DNA of 64,000 bases from Clostridiales bacterium (GTDB lineage Bacteria > Bacillota > Clostridia > Christensenellales > Pumilibacteraceae). Made by a program: the position numbers and the translations under genes. The stretch is from the NCBI GenBank assembly GCA_003533505.1, contig DQGD01000001.1, positions 43,210 through 107,209 on the forward strand. The letters run 5' to 3'. The notes below the pieces were generated by a model, which saw nothing but the letters and a program-made list of their open reading frames with translations, ran no database searches and was not told the DNA's origin. Positions 8,269 through 17,116 of the stretch are shown one piece after another (the stretch's first letter is position 1; every line of letters starts with the position of its first letter).

Positions 8269-9540
8269 TTAACGGAACGCGCGTGCCGCACCCGTGACCA
8301 ATCCCTCGAGATAGCCTGCCTGCTTTATGATTTTTATCAGCGAATCGCCGCCGCGCATTTCGGTCGCAAGCGCGAGGCTCAGCCCGACGTCGCTTGCGGT
8401 TGCATAATTATTATAAGAATATCCCTTGTCTTTGTAAAGTCTTTTTATGCGTTTTGCGGAGTATGCGAGCGTTTTTTCGATAATCAGACAGCGCGAAACG
8501 AGGTCGGCGCGGTACTCTTTCAGTATGTAAGCCGCGCGCTCGAGTCCGACAAGCTCTTCTCTGTCCGAAATCGCCCTCGCCGCGGCGAACGGGCTGATTT
8601 TTATTCTTGCCATAAGCTCCAGCCGCAGGTTGCCGTCGGGCGCGGCTACAGGAAGCGTGGGCAGCAGCGACAGAAACGCCGCGTACAGCCTGATAATCGG
8701 CAACGCCGTCAGCACTTCGTTCTCGCCGCGCAGTTTCGGGATTTCGTTTCTGCTGCGCTTCAACGCTTCCAGCGCTTCCGCAGCCAAAGCCGCGCCGCCG
8801 CCCGAAAGCCGCGGATTTTCTCCGCACGCTCGCGACAGCCGCGCCGTCGCCTTGCCCGTCAGTTCCTTGTCGGGTTTGTCCGCCGACAATAGTTCCGCCA
8901 CGCTTTTCGCGACTATCCCGAAGCCCGAATCCTCGTTCTCTCTGCCCGAAACGAGCCCCGTCGCGAACGCGTCGAACGCCGAAACCAGCCGACTGCACGC
9001 AATTCCGTAAGCCGCGGCGTTGCGGACGTCCGAATCCGGGTAAAGCGAATAATCGAACAAAACCAAATCGGGCTTGACCGCGCGGTATTTGCCCGTGCCG
9101 TCCCGTCCCCTCAACGTCGAAACGAACGTGTGATAGTTTACGTCGGCTTGCGACAGCGCGACTACGCACAGCGGCAAGCCGTAACGCGCGGCGACGAATT
9201 TTCCCGCGTCGACAAGTTCGCCGTCGCCTGCCGCTATCACGAGCTTCACGTCCTCGCCCGGGCGAACGCTCTTTGCAAACTCCTTTAAGCCGTCGCTCGT
9301 TTTTTCCGGATAAGCCGCCGAAACGCGGAATTTCCGCGCAATGGCTTCGCGCACCGCGGCTTCCGACTTGCCCTCGCACGCAATCAGCAGCGCACGGCTA
9401 CCCTCCGGCGCGATTTCGGTAAGCGCTCCCGGCAAATCTCTCAATACGCCCGTGCCCTCGAGGTCGGCGTGCGGCTTGCGGCGCGTTCCGTCCTCTTCAC
9501 GGCTATGCTCGTTTTCTATCGTGTTTTTCGTTTCTTCCAT
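8269..9540 (-). CDS. Degenerate iron-ADH / glycerol-1-phosphate dehydrogenase-like protein
   Basis: 423 residues. The fold of the AraM/EgsA and iron-ADH superfamily can be traced. VKLVIAAGDGELVDAGKFVAARYGLP stands where GGGTxxDxxK and the NAD-binding turn belong, KPDLVLFDYSLYPDSDVRNAAAYGIACSRLVSAFDAF where PxxVIxDxxLL...GxGDxLxK...W belongs, and a helical C-terminal half follows. The GGGS/T cofactor turn is changed to AAGDGE. The usual metal-binding His pair (HGExVxxG and a later His) is not seen, so catalysis is doubtful. An extended -10 (TGG-TATAAT, 9580-9572) may drive it. Likely co-transcribed with the HAD gene downstream. Alternative: a regulator or structural paralogue. Confidence 0.55.
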   Translation of the reverse strand: MEETKNTIENEHSREEDGTRRKPHADLEGTGVLRDLPGALTEIAPEGSRALLIACEGKSEAAVREAIARKFRVSAAYPEKTSDGLKEFAKSVRPGEDVKLVIAAGDGELVDAGKFVAARYGLPLCVVALSQADVNYHTFVSTLRGRDGTGKYRAVKPDLVLFDYSLYPDSDVRNAAAYGIACSRLVSAFDAFATGLVSGRENEDSGFGIVAKSVAELLSADKPDKELTGKATARLSRACGENPRLSGGGAALAAEALEALKRSRNEIPKLRGENEVLTALPIIRLYAAFLSLLPTLPVAAPDGNLRLELMARIKISPFAAARAISDREELVGLERAAYILKEYRADLVSRCLIIEKTLAYSAKRIKRLYKDKGYSYNNYATASDVGLSLALATEMRGGDSLIKIIKQAGYLEGLVTGAARAFR

Positions 9541-9700
9541 TATTTTTCCGCTCCGTCGTTTCTTCGGACGAATTATACCACAGGTGAACCGCCTGCCGAG
9601 CGCAATAATTCGCGCGGTTTTCGGTTATTTTGTCGAAACGGGCGAAATCGGCGCGGCGATTATTATGACGATTATTATATAGAACGCGGCGACTATAACG

Positions 9701-9729
9701 AAAAAACGCGCGGAGTTTCGTCCGTGCGC
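9701..9729 (-). terminator. Terminator of the foldase gene
   Basis: Minus strand CGCACGGA and TCCGCGCG pair over seven of eight positions around CGAAAC, followed by six T. About 40 bases after the stop of the 9759 gene. Confidence 0.6.
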
Positions 9730-9758
9730 TTTCTCTTGCGTTCGTAATTTAATTCGGG

Positions 9759-11636
9759 TTAGTTGCTTTGCTTTGCCTTTTTGAGGTCGTCGTAAGCCTT
9801 TTCGTTCTTCTCGATGACCTTGGCGGTGTTCTTGTAGTAGCCTACCTTCTTGGTCTGCCACACGGAGAACTCGTCGTTGGTCTTGGAGCTGCGCTTGGAC
9901 TCGGCGATTTTCTCGTAGACGGTGCTGTTCTCGCCGTAGGAGATATAATCGTTTACGCCCACGGTCAAGCCCTCTTTGGGAATGACGCGCGACAGGTACA
10001 GAATGTGTACTCCGTAGTCGGTGACGACGGGCTGCGAAATCGCGCCCTCGACGCCCGCGCGGTAAAGCTCGTCGGCAGCGCGGGAGAATTCTTCCATGTA
10101 GGTGGAGTCGTACTCCTCGTTCTCGCCCAGCGCGCCCTTGACCGCGTAGCCGAGTTCCTTACCGAAGATGCCTTTGTCGGTGTTGTACTTGTAGATAAGG
10201 TCGTCGAACGTGCGGTCGGCTGCTTTGAGGTCGCCGCCGGCTTTCGTCATTTCGCGCTGAATGTCGGCGTAAATCTCGTCGATACTCAGCGGCTTGCCGT
10301 AGTTCTCGCCGTCGCGGTGCTCATAGCCGGTAACCTCTTTGCCGAGGGTGTTCTTGAATTCCGCAATCGCGGTCTTGCCGTAGGTACTGCCCTCGCCGTT
10401 CTTGTATGCGGTCAGCCTTGCGGTCTGGTCGTCGGAGAACGGAACGAGAATGTGCTTGACGAAGTAGTAGTCGCCGTTCGGGTAATAAACCATCGGGTCG
10501 ACGGAGCCGCCCTTTACGTCGGTGTAGAAGCCGTCGACGTTCGCGTACTTACTCATCTGCGCGGCGAGCGTGTCGTTGTACGCGTCGAGCACTTCTTCGT
10601 CCGAAACGTCAACGCTGTCGGTGATGTGGCTTTGAAGCAGCGTGAGCTTGACGTTGTCGCGATAGTTGTCGCCGACGAGGAAATTCATTATCTTCGTGTC
10701 GCCGAGCTCGGGGTAAACGTAGGACAAGCCCTTTTCATCGGCAATTTTATTAAGGTCGTCGAGTTCGCCGAGGTAAGTCTTCTTGTCGTCGTCGGTCACT
10801 CTGTAATCGTTCTCGACGGTATCTTTCAAAAGCGTGAGGAAACGGCGCATAGCCTCGAGCTCGAGCGACTTGACGTCGTCGGAGCCGTAAAGACCGGGAT
10901 AGCGCACGGTGTCGGGCGTCCACTTCGCAACCGACTGAAGGTCGAGGTTTTCGAGCGTGGCGCGGAGCTTGTAGTCGGACTTTTCGCGAGTGGCGGTTTC
11001 AAGCGCGGCAAGCGCGTCGCCGCTAAGGTCGCCTTTGGTTCTCTCCACTACTTCTGCCACGAGTTCGTCGTGAGTGTAGAAATCGTAGTTGCCGGGCTCT
11101 TCGACTTTCTTGGTGGGATAAGTCGTGCTCTTGTTGCTATCAGAGGAAGACGACGAGGACGAGGTCGACGTCGTTTCCTCGCCGTGCTCGGAAAGAATGT
11201 CGTTTCTTATCGAAGCGAGCTGATTGTCAATCGTGGTATAGATGCCCTCGAGCACCTGATTATCCTCGTTCTGACCCCACTTGATGTTGCCGAAGTGAAT
11301 CTGCGCGTCGGCTTCGTTGAGAATAAGCTCGCGCGTGACAAGGTTGTCGACGAGATAATCCACCGCGTCCTCGAGCGACTTGCCCGAAGATATGAGGTTC
11401 TGTCCGTTGCTGTTGAGCATGCTGACGAGCTCGTACTTGTAGATTTTCTTCTCTTTCGTCACGAACGGGTTGTTCCTGTTCTCTTCGCTGGAGTCGTCGG
11501 TGATGGTCACGGAGCTGACGGTGGCGACGACCTGCTTGTAGTCGCGCTCGTTGTCGTACTTGAAAAGCGTGCAGCCGGTGAACAGCCCCAGGCACATAAC
11601 GATTACCAAAAATAAACTGACTATCTTTTTACGCAT
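9759..11636 (-). CDS. PrsA/SurA-like parvulin foldase lipoprotein
   Basis: 625 residues from ATG 11636, which has AGGA 5 bases upstream; the in-frame ATG at 11648 is an alternative. The signal MRKKIVSLFLVIVMCLGLFTGC ends in lipobox LFTGC. A SurA_N-like helical chaperone region and a Ser-rich linker (near residues 155-165) follow. A parvulin (PPIC) domain starts at YYFVKHILVPF (about residue 395) and ends at QPVVTDYGVHILYLSRV (about 545). Between the first strand and the Asp-rich helix there is an insertion of about 70 residues compared with ordinary parvulin. Extracytoplasmic, lipid-anchored; assists folding of secreted proteins. Lies downstream of mfd, an order common in Clostridia (pth-mfd-foldase). 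Confidence 0.85.
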   Translation of the reverse strand: MRKKIVSLFLVIVMCLGLFTGCTLFKYDNERDYKQVVATVSSVTITDDSSEENRNNPFVTKEKKIYKYELVSMLNSNGQNLISSGKSLEDAVDYLVDNLVTRELILNEADAQIHFGNIKWGQNEDNQVLEGIYTTIDNQLASIRNDILSEHGEETTSTSSSSSSSDSNKSTTYPTKKVEEPGNYDFYTHDELVAEVVERTKGDLSGDALAALETATREKSDYKLRATLENLDLQSVAKWTPDTVRYPGLYGSDDVKSLELEAMRRFLTLLKDTVENDYRVTDDDKKTYLGELDDLNKIADEKGLSYVYPELGDTKIMNFLVGDNYRDNVKLTLLQSHITDSVDVSDEEVLDAYNDTLAAQMSKYANVDGFYTDVKGGSVDPMVYYPNGDYYFVKHILVPFSDDQTARLTAYKNGEGSTYGKTAIAEFKNTLGKEVTGYEHRDGENYGKPLSIDEIYADIQREMTKAGGDLKAADRTFDDLIYKYNTDKGIFGKELGYAVKGALGENEEYDSTYMEEFSRAADELYRAGVEGAISQPVVTDYGVHILYLSRVIPKEGLTVGVNDYISYGENSTVYEKIAESKRSSKTNDEFSVWQTKKVGYYKNTAKVIEKNEKAYDDLKKAKQSN

Positions 11637-11724
11637 TTTTATCCTCATCTTCGCCTCGTCGGGCGCAGTAGTTGCGCATTATACGCATACCTAACGTCTA
11701 TTATACTATCGTTGAACAAAAAAA

Positions 11725-14700
11725 TCAATCGTTTGAGCGGTCGATTTTGTCGCAATCCAGCAAAAATTTAAGCATTTTTGCCGCAGACGGGAAGGAAATC
11801 GCCGCCGAAGCCGCATTCAGCATGCCGCCGTGCTCCCTCGAAGCCTCGACTACCCTCGCGTCCATGTCCGCGATTTTATTGAAGCCCACGGAAGTTTCGC
11901 CGCGTTTTAACGTCACTTTATCCGCGCCGATATTGCCGGCAAGGTTCTTTATTAAAGCCACGTCGACGAGGTTTTTCACGCTGTCGGGCACCGCGCCGTA
12001 GACGTCGCCGAGGTCGCCGAGCACCGAGTCGCGCTCTTTCATGCTGTCCACTGCCGCTATGCGCGAGTATACCCGAAGCCGCCAATCCTTATCCTTAATA
12101 TAACTCTCGGGCACGAATATGCCGTAGTCGGTGACGGCGCGCACTTCTTTTCTCTCGCGGCGTTTTTCTCCGCGCATTTCGCCCACCGCCTCGCGCAGCA
12201 TGCGGCAGTAAAGGTCGTAGCCCACTTTTTCCATGTGCCCGTGTTGCTCGGCGCCCAGCACGGTGCCGGCTCCGCGAATCTCGAGGTCACGCATGGCTAT
12301 CCGGAATCCGCTGCCGAACTCGGTGAACTGCGTTATCGCTTCCAGCCGCTTGTACGCGTCGTCGGAGAGCGCCTTTCGTCCGTCGTAGGTGAAGAAAACG
12401 TAGGCGAGGCGGTCGCTCCTGCCCACTCTGCCGCGCAACTGATACAGTTGCGCCAGCCCCAGCCTGTCCGAATCGACCACTATCATCGTGTTCGCCCTCG
12501 CGATGTCTATTCCGTTTTCTATAATCGTGGAGGAAACCAGCACGTCGGTTTTGCCGTCCACAAACGCTTCTACCGTGCGTTCGAGCACGTCCTCGCGCAT
12601 TTGTCCGTGAGCGTAGGTAACCTTAGCGGACGGCACGAGCGACTGTATACGCGCGGCAAATCTGTCGATGTCGGACACGCGGTTATACACCACGAAAACT
12701 TGTCCGCCGCGATTGATTTCTCGGGTGATTGCGTCGACGACAAGCGCTTCGCCGTACTCGGTGACGTAGGTCTGCACGGGAATACGCGCGGACGGCGGCG
12801 TGTCCAGCACGCTTATGTCGCGCATGCCGGTGAGCGACATGTGCAACGTTCTGGGGATAGGCGTAGCCGACAGCGTGAGCACGTTGACGCCGCGCTTGAC
12901 GTCTTTTATCTTCTCCTTGTCACCCACGCCGAAACGCTGTTCCTCGTCGAGAATCAACAGCCCGAGGTCCGCAAAGTCGATGTCCTTTGAAAGCAAACGG
13001 TGCGTTCCCACCGCGATGTCCGCTTTGCCTGCGCGCAGCTTTTCCGCGGCGGCGGCTTGCTCGGCTTTGGTGTCGAAACGCGTAAGTCTGACCGCAGTCA
13101 CGCCGAACGGCTCCATTCGCCGCTTGACCGTTTCAAAGTGCTGCTTGGCGAGTATGGTCGTCGGCGACATGAACGCCACCTGCTTGCCCTCGGAAATGAC
13201 CTTGAACGCCAGCCGCAGCGCGACTTCGGTCTTGCCGTAGCCCACGTCGCCGCACAGCAGTCTGTCCATAATTTTGCCCGACTTTAAGTCGTTTAATCCG
13301 TCCTCGATTGCCGCAAGCTGGTCGTCGGTTTCGGTAAAACCGCAGCTCCCCTCGAACTCGTGAAGCAGCGTGTCGTCCGCGCTGTAGCGATAGCCCTTGC
13401 CCTCTTTTCTCTCGCCGTAAAGCTCGGCGAGGTTGACCGCGAGCTCGCGGACGGATTTTCTGACTTTTTCCTTGACTTTCGCAAAGTCCGCGCCGCCTAT
13501 CTTCGACAGCTTTGGTTCCGCGCCGTCGGCGGTATAGCGCGACAGCGAGTCCATGTTTTCCACGGGGACGTACAGCTTGTCGTTCCCGGCGTAGGTCACG
13601 AGCAGATAATCGCGGCGCACTCCGCCCACGTCCAGCTTGACAACGCCGTCGAACCTGCCCACGCCGTGCAGCTCGTGCACGACGTAATCGCCCGGTTTCG
13701 GCTGGTTGAAAACGTTGCTTTTGCCGCGCTTTATCGTCTTTTTGCGAGTTTGCAGCCTGAGATTGTCGGTGCCCACCACCACGATTTTGTAGTCGTGGAA
13801 CGCCGCTCCCGACAGCGTATTTTCCTTTATTATCCTCACGCCGCCGCTGCCGTAGCCGTCCGAAACGGGAAGCCGCGCTTCGGCAAGAAAATCTTTTACG
13901 GAAGCGAGCAATCCGTCGTCGGGCGCGCACAGATACACCGTGTAGTCGCGGCTAAGCCAATTCTTTACGTCCGCCGCGAGCAGCCGAAAATCGCGATGAT
14001 AGGCAGGCGTTTCGGTGGTGCGGAACGAGAAAACCGCGTTGGGTTTGAAAATTCTGTTGGCATTGTTGACGTTCTGGAACGCCAGCCTGCGCCCGTCGAA
14101 TTTGAGGCTGGCGGTGTACGGAATCACGCCGCCACGGGTAAACGGCAGCGTTTCGCCGCGGCTAAGAAGCGCGGCAAAGCGGTTTTGGTGTTCTTCGGCG
14201 TGCACGTTCGCGTTGTCGACGATTTGCTTTACCTCGTCGTAGATTACGCCCGAAGCCCTGCAAAAATCGAAAAAGCCCGCAGTTTCCGTCAGCGGCAGCA
14301 GGTACCCCAGCGCGACCGATTTGTCGCCTGCGCTCACTCTCGCCGAAATCGTGCCGATAAGCTCGCGCGCTTTCGCCGCGTAATCGGGCTCGAGCCCCGT
14401 CGCCGCCGAGTACTCGTCAAGCCGCTCCAGGATTTCCCTGCACTCCTCGTCGCTCGCCATAAACTCGGTTGCAGGCGTCACGTCATAGCTGTCCGCATGC
14501 TCCTTAGACAGCTGATTTTCCTCGTCGAAGTAGCGAATACTCTCCGCTTGCGTGTCGAAAAACTCCACGCGGACCGGGCGCTGTTCGCCCACCGACCACA
14601 CGTCTAAGATGTCGCCGCGCACGGCGAACGTGCCCGAATCGGAAATCTGCGTTTCGCGCTTGTAGCCTGCCCTCACAAGCCGCGAGGCGAGCTCGGTCAA

Positions 14701-15156
14701 GTCGTAATCCTTGCCTTTTTCTATGGTTATGCACGCCGCGGCAAACCGCTCGCGCCGCGGAAAAGGCTGCATTGCGGCTTCGACGGGGCACACGACGTAC
14801 CTCGCTCTTCCCGTGGCTATCGCCGCCAGCGTTTTCAGCCGCGTCGTCACGTTCTCGCCCGACAGCGCGTCGCGATAGGACAGCGCGTCGTCACGAGCCG
14901 GCAAAAGGTACACGCCGTCCTCGAGCCGCGACAGGCTGTCGTAAAACGCGCGCGCGAGGTAAAAATCGCCCGTGATTATCGCCGCTGCGGCGTTTTCGCC
15001 AGACTCGCGGACGTACTCGCCCGACAGCGCCGTGACGGCTGCTTTTGCAAACGAGCACAGCCCAAATGCCGAGACGGATTTTCCGTCCCGGTATGCTTCG
15101 GCTGTTTTTACCGCGGCACCTAAGCCGCTATTAAAAATTTTCGTTACGTCAAGCAC
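11725..15156 (-). CDS. mfd: Transcription-repair coupling factor Mfd
   Basis: 1143 residues, normal length. N-terminal UvrB-like modules (1-350); RNA-polymerase interaction domain KPGDYVVHELHGVGRFDG (about 490-560); RecG-like translocase with Walker A LLCGDVGYGKTEVALRLAF (about 630), DEEQ box LLILDEEQRFG (about 735) and SATPIPRTLHMS. Motif VI LAQLYQLRGRVGRSDR (about 890) and a C-terminal TRCF domain follow. It pushes stalled RNA polymerase off lesions and recruits UvrA. The start is GTG 15156 without a clear ribosome site, 18 bases after the pth stop, so coupling to pth is likely. Gene order DUF1858-pth-mfd-foldase on the minus strand suggests one transcript. Confidence 0.97.
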   Translation of the reverse strand: MLDVTKIFNSGLGAAVKTAEAYRDGKSVSAFGLCSFAKAAVTALSGEYVRESGENAAAAIITGDFYLARAFYDSLSRLEDGVYLLPARDDALSYRDALSGENVTTRLKTLAAIATGRARYVVCPVEAAMQPFPRRERFAAACITIEKGKDYDLTELASRLVRAGYKRETQISDSGTFAVRGDILDVWSVGEQRPVRVEFFDTQAESIRYFDEENQLSKEHADSYDVTPATEFMASDEECREILERLDEYSAATGLEPDYAAKARELIGTISARVSAGDKSVALGYLLPLTETAGFFDFCRASGVIYDEVKQIVDNANVHAEEHQNRFAALLSRGETLPFTRGGVIPYTASLKFDGRRLAFQNVNNANRIFKPNAVFSFRTTETPAYHRDFRLLAADVKNWLSRDYTVYLCAPDDGLLASVKDFLAEARLPVSDGYGSGGVRIIKENTLSGAAFHDYKIVVVGTDNLRLQTRKKTIKRGKSNVFNQPKPGDYVVHELHGVGRFDGVVKLDVGGVRRDYLLVTYAGNDKLYVPVENMDSLSRYTADGAEPKLSKIGGADFAKVKEKVRKSVRELAVNLAELYGERKEGKGYRYSADDTLLHEFEGSCGFTETDDQLAAIEDGLNDLKSGKIMDRLLCGDVGYGKTEVALRLAFKVISEGKQVAFMSPTTILAKQHFETVKRRMEPFGVTAVRLTRFDTKAEQAAAAEKLRAGKADIAVGTHRLLSKDIDFADLGLLILDEEQRFGVGDKEKIKDVKRGVNVLTLSATPIPRTLHMSLTGMRDISVLDTPPSARIPVQTYVTEYGEALVVDAITREINRGGQVFVVYNRVSDIDRFAARIQSLVPSAKVTYAHGQMREDVLERTVEAFVDGKTDVLVSSTIIENGIDIARANTMIVVDSDRLGLAQLYQLRGRVGRSDRLAYVFFTYDGRKALSDDAYKRLEAITQFTEFGSGFRIAMRDLEIRGAGTVLGAEQHGHMEKVGYDLYCRMLREAVGEMRGEKRRERKEVRAVTDYGIFVPESYIKDKDWRLRVYSRIAAVDSMKERDSVLGDLGDVYGAVPDSVKNLVDVALIKNLAGNIGADKVTLKRGETSVGFNKIADMDARVVEASREHGGMLNAASAAISFPSAAKMLKFLLDCDKIDRSND

Positions 15157-15174
15157 TGTGAATTTCGGGTAAAG

Positions 15175-15714
15175 CTAGGCTTGATACGTGCCGTCAATCA
15201 GCCTGATTGTTTCGTCGGCGGCGAGCGAAAACGCGTCGAACAACGTCTGCCGCTCGGCTTTCGGAACGTCCGAGAGCACATAATCGGCAATGGGCACATG
15301 CTCGGGAACGGGACCTATGCCTATTCTCACGCGCGGAAACTCCTGCGTGGCTATCTTCTCGATGATGTTGCGCATGCCGTTGTGAGTGCCGCCGCTGCCC
15401 TTGAGTCTTACGCGCACGCTGCCCTTGGGAATGTCCACGTCGTCGAACATGACTATAAGGTCATGAGGCTCCGCCTTATACTTTGCGAGCAGCTGCTTTA
15501 CCGCCACTCCCGACAGGTTCATGTAGGTGAGCGGCTTAGCTATCACCAGCTTTTCGCCGCCGCGGTAGCCCACCGCTATCAGCGAGTCGCACTCGCGCCT
15601 GTCGAATTTCAGATTAAGCTTATCGGCAAGACACTCGGCGGCAAGGAAGCCCATGTTATGAAACGTGTAGGCGTACCTGTCGCCGAAATTGCCTAAGCCA
15701 ACTACTATCTTCAT
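15175..15714 (-). CDS. pth: Peptidyl-tRNA hydrolase
   Basis: 179 residues (family about 180-195). KIVVGLGNFGDRYAYTFHNMG holds the catalytic His (residue 19) and substrate-binding Asn9; the usual Pro after GLGN is Phe here. LTYMNLSG, VMFDDVDIPKG (Asp) and GSGGTHNGMRNI, with one extra residue in the GGxHNG loop, complete the active site. Releases peptides from tRNA in the cytoplasm. The ATG overlaps the stop of the upstream DUF1858 gene by one base. Confidence 0.96.
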   Translation of the reverse strand: MKIVVGLGNFGDRYAYTFHNMGFLAAECLADKLNLKFDRRECDSLIAVGYRGGEKLVIAKPLTYMNLSGVAVKQLLAKYKAEPHDLIVMFDDVDIPKGSVRVRLKGSGGTHNGMRNIIEKIATQEFPRVRIGIGPVPEHVPIADYVLSDVPKAERQTLFDAFSLAADETIRLIDGTYQA

Positions 15715-15923
15715 TATTTCTTGCTTGCGTCGTTGAACTCGTTGAGGCGTTTAAGCATCTCGTCCGCGCTTACGCCGTGAGCTGCCGCAGCCTGCACTAC
15801 GGTTTCGCCGCGAGCGATTGCGCAGCCTACGCAATGCATGCCGAACTCCATGAATACCGGCGCGATGTCGGGATTTATCTGAAGCACCTCGTAAATGGTC
15901 ATATCCTTTGTTATCTCGTTCAT
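15714..15923 (-). CDS. DUF1858 small redox-disulfide domain protein
   Basis: 69 residues: one DUF1858 domain, ITKDMTIYEVLQINPDIAPVF, followed by FGMHCVGCAIARGETVVQAA. The CxxC (Cys29/Cys32 region) is the hallmark of this family, which is often fused or adjacent to hybrid-cluster or other redox proteins. Function is unproven; a thiol or metal-binding carrier is possible. GGAGG lies 5 bases before ATG 15923. First gene of the pth-mfd unit, which is unusual company for this family. Confidence 0.88.
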   Translation of the reverse strand: MNEITKDMTIYEVLQINPDIAPVFMEFGMHCVGCAIARGETVVQAAAAHGVSADEMLKRLNEFNDASKK

Positions 15924-16138
15924 AATTACCTCCGTGCCCGTAATTTTTGCTTCGGGCTGTTTTTTATTACTGCTTAATTATAGTTGTCCGCCGCCGCTTT
16001 GTCAACTTTTTTGCGGTTAGCACGGGCTAAATCGCCGCGATTTTACGATAACCGCGTGATTTTTGCGGCTCGGGCTCATAATCGGACGAGCCGCCGCATA
16101 ATCGTATACGGATAAATCCTTTAATTACGGGAGGAGAA

Positions 16139-17020
16139 ATGTATAAACTAAGCGATATTATAGGAAAGACGGTAATAGGCACTTTCGAGGCGAAAAACGT
16201 CGGCACGCTGATGAACGCGCTTTTCGACCGCGGACTGAATAAAATCCGCTGGTTCGAGGCGCTTTCCGACGACGAAACCGACGCCGAGCGTACCTACTTC
16301 GAGCCCTCGGCGGTGTCGGCGATGGCGGACGACGCGATTATGCTGAAAAACTGCGGCAAGCTGACTGGCAGGTTTTCGCTCGCGCCCGTGTTCGTGTCCG
16401 CGCCCGTCAATCTTCCGGTGTACTCGCCGTTCGGCAAGGCTCTCGGCCGCGTGACCGACATCACGCTCGACGGCTTTTCAGTGACGGAAATCAACGTGGG
16501 CGAGCTCGCGTTTTCGCCCGACGCCGTGTTGTCGAGCTCGGACGACGTGATGATTGTCAACGACACGGGCGAAAAAATTCGGCTGGTGCCGCCCAAAACC
16601 AGAATCCCCGACCCCGTCGAGGCGGCAGGCATAAAGGCGGTGATTTCTTCCGCTCAGGGTTTTGCCGCCGCTCCGAAAGTTACCGCCATGCCCGAGGTTG
16701 CTCCCTCTCGGTCTGCAATCGACGGCGAGGCGGAGCCAAGTGAAGAAACCCCCGGCGGAGAAAACGCCCCCGATATTCCCGAAAAACCGATTTTGCCCGG
16801 CAAAATCCCCTACTCCAACGTTTCCGTCACGAAGTCGCCGCTCACGGGCGACGCCAAAAGAGCCGGTTATGCGTTCTTAATCGGCAAGCTCGTCACCAAG
16901 ACCCTGACCGCCGACGACGGCGGCGTAGTCGTGGAGGCAGGCAGCCGTGTGACCGAGGACGACCTCAGCCGCACCGAGCAGGCAGGCAAGCTTGTCCAGC
17001 TCGCGCTGCACACAAAATAA
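16139..17020 (+). CDS. PRC-barrel-like domain protein
   Basis: 293 residues; strong ribosome site GGAGGAG 4 bases before the ATG. The N-terminal half repeats two PRC-barrel-like units: MYKLSDIIGKTVIGTFEAKNVGTL (1-80) and NLPVYSPFGKALGRVTDITLDG (about 90-160). A Pro/Glu-rich linker (about 185-225) leads to a C-terminal piece KSPLTGDAKRAGYAFLIGKLVTKTL ... VVEAGSRVTEDDLSRTEQAGKLVQLA. PRC barrels mediate protein or RNA contacts (RimM, photosynthetic reaction centre H, the sporulation protein YlmC/YmxH group). No catalytic residues; cytoplasmic. Monocistronic with a terminator at 17041. Confidence 0.7.
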   Translation: MYKLSDIIGKTVIGTFEAKNVGTLMNALFDRGLNKIRWFEALSDDETDAERTYFEPSAVSAMADDAIMLKNCGKLTGRFSLAPVFVSAPVNLPVYSPFGKALGRVTDITLDGFSVTEINVGELAFSPDAVLSSSDDVMIVNDTGEKIRLVPPKTRIPDPVEAAGIKAVISSAQGFAAAPKVTAMPEVAPSRSAIDGEAEPSEETPGGENAPDIPEKPILPGKIPYSNVSVTKSPLTGDAKRAGYAFLIGKLVTKTLTADDGGVVVEAGSRVTEDDLSRTEQAGKLVQLALHTK

Positions 17021-17040
17021 TTAAGGTTCCGCAATAATAG

Positions 17041-17087
17041 AACGCCTCGCCTTGGGTTTAGTTCCGCTTGCGAGGCGTTTTGTTTTT
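17041..17087 (+). terminator. Terminator after the PRC-barrel gene
   Basis: AACGCCTCGC (17041-17050) and GCGAGGCGTT (17070-17079) form a 10-bp stem, followed by TTGTTTTT. It lies between convergent genes, so murC may also use it. Confidence 0.9.
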
Positions 17088-17116
17088 AGTTTAATTATCG
17101 GCTTGGTTGTCGCATT

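Noticed and set aside
9768..11615. Long open frame opposite the foldase gene
   Set aside because: It mirrors codons of the real gene, has no ribosome site or known domain, and reads as low-complexity Val/Gly/Arg. The same applies to the antisense frame at 1104-3056.
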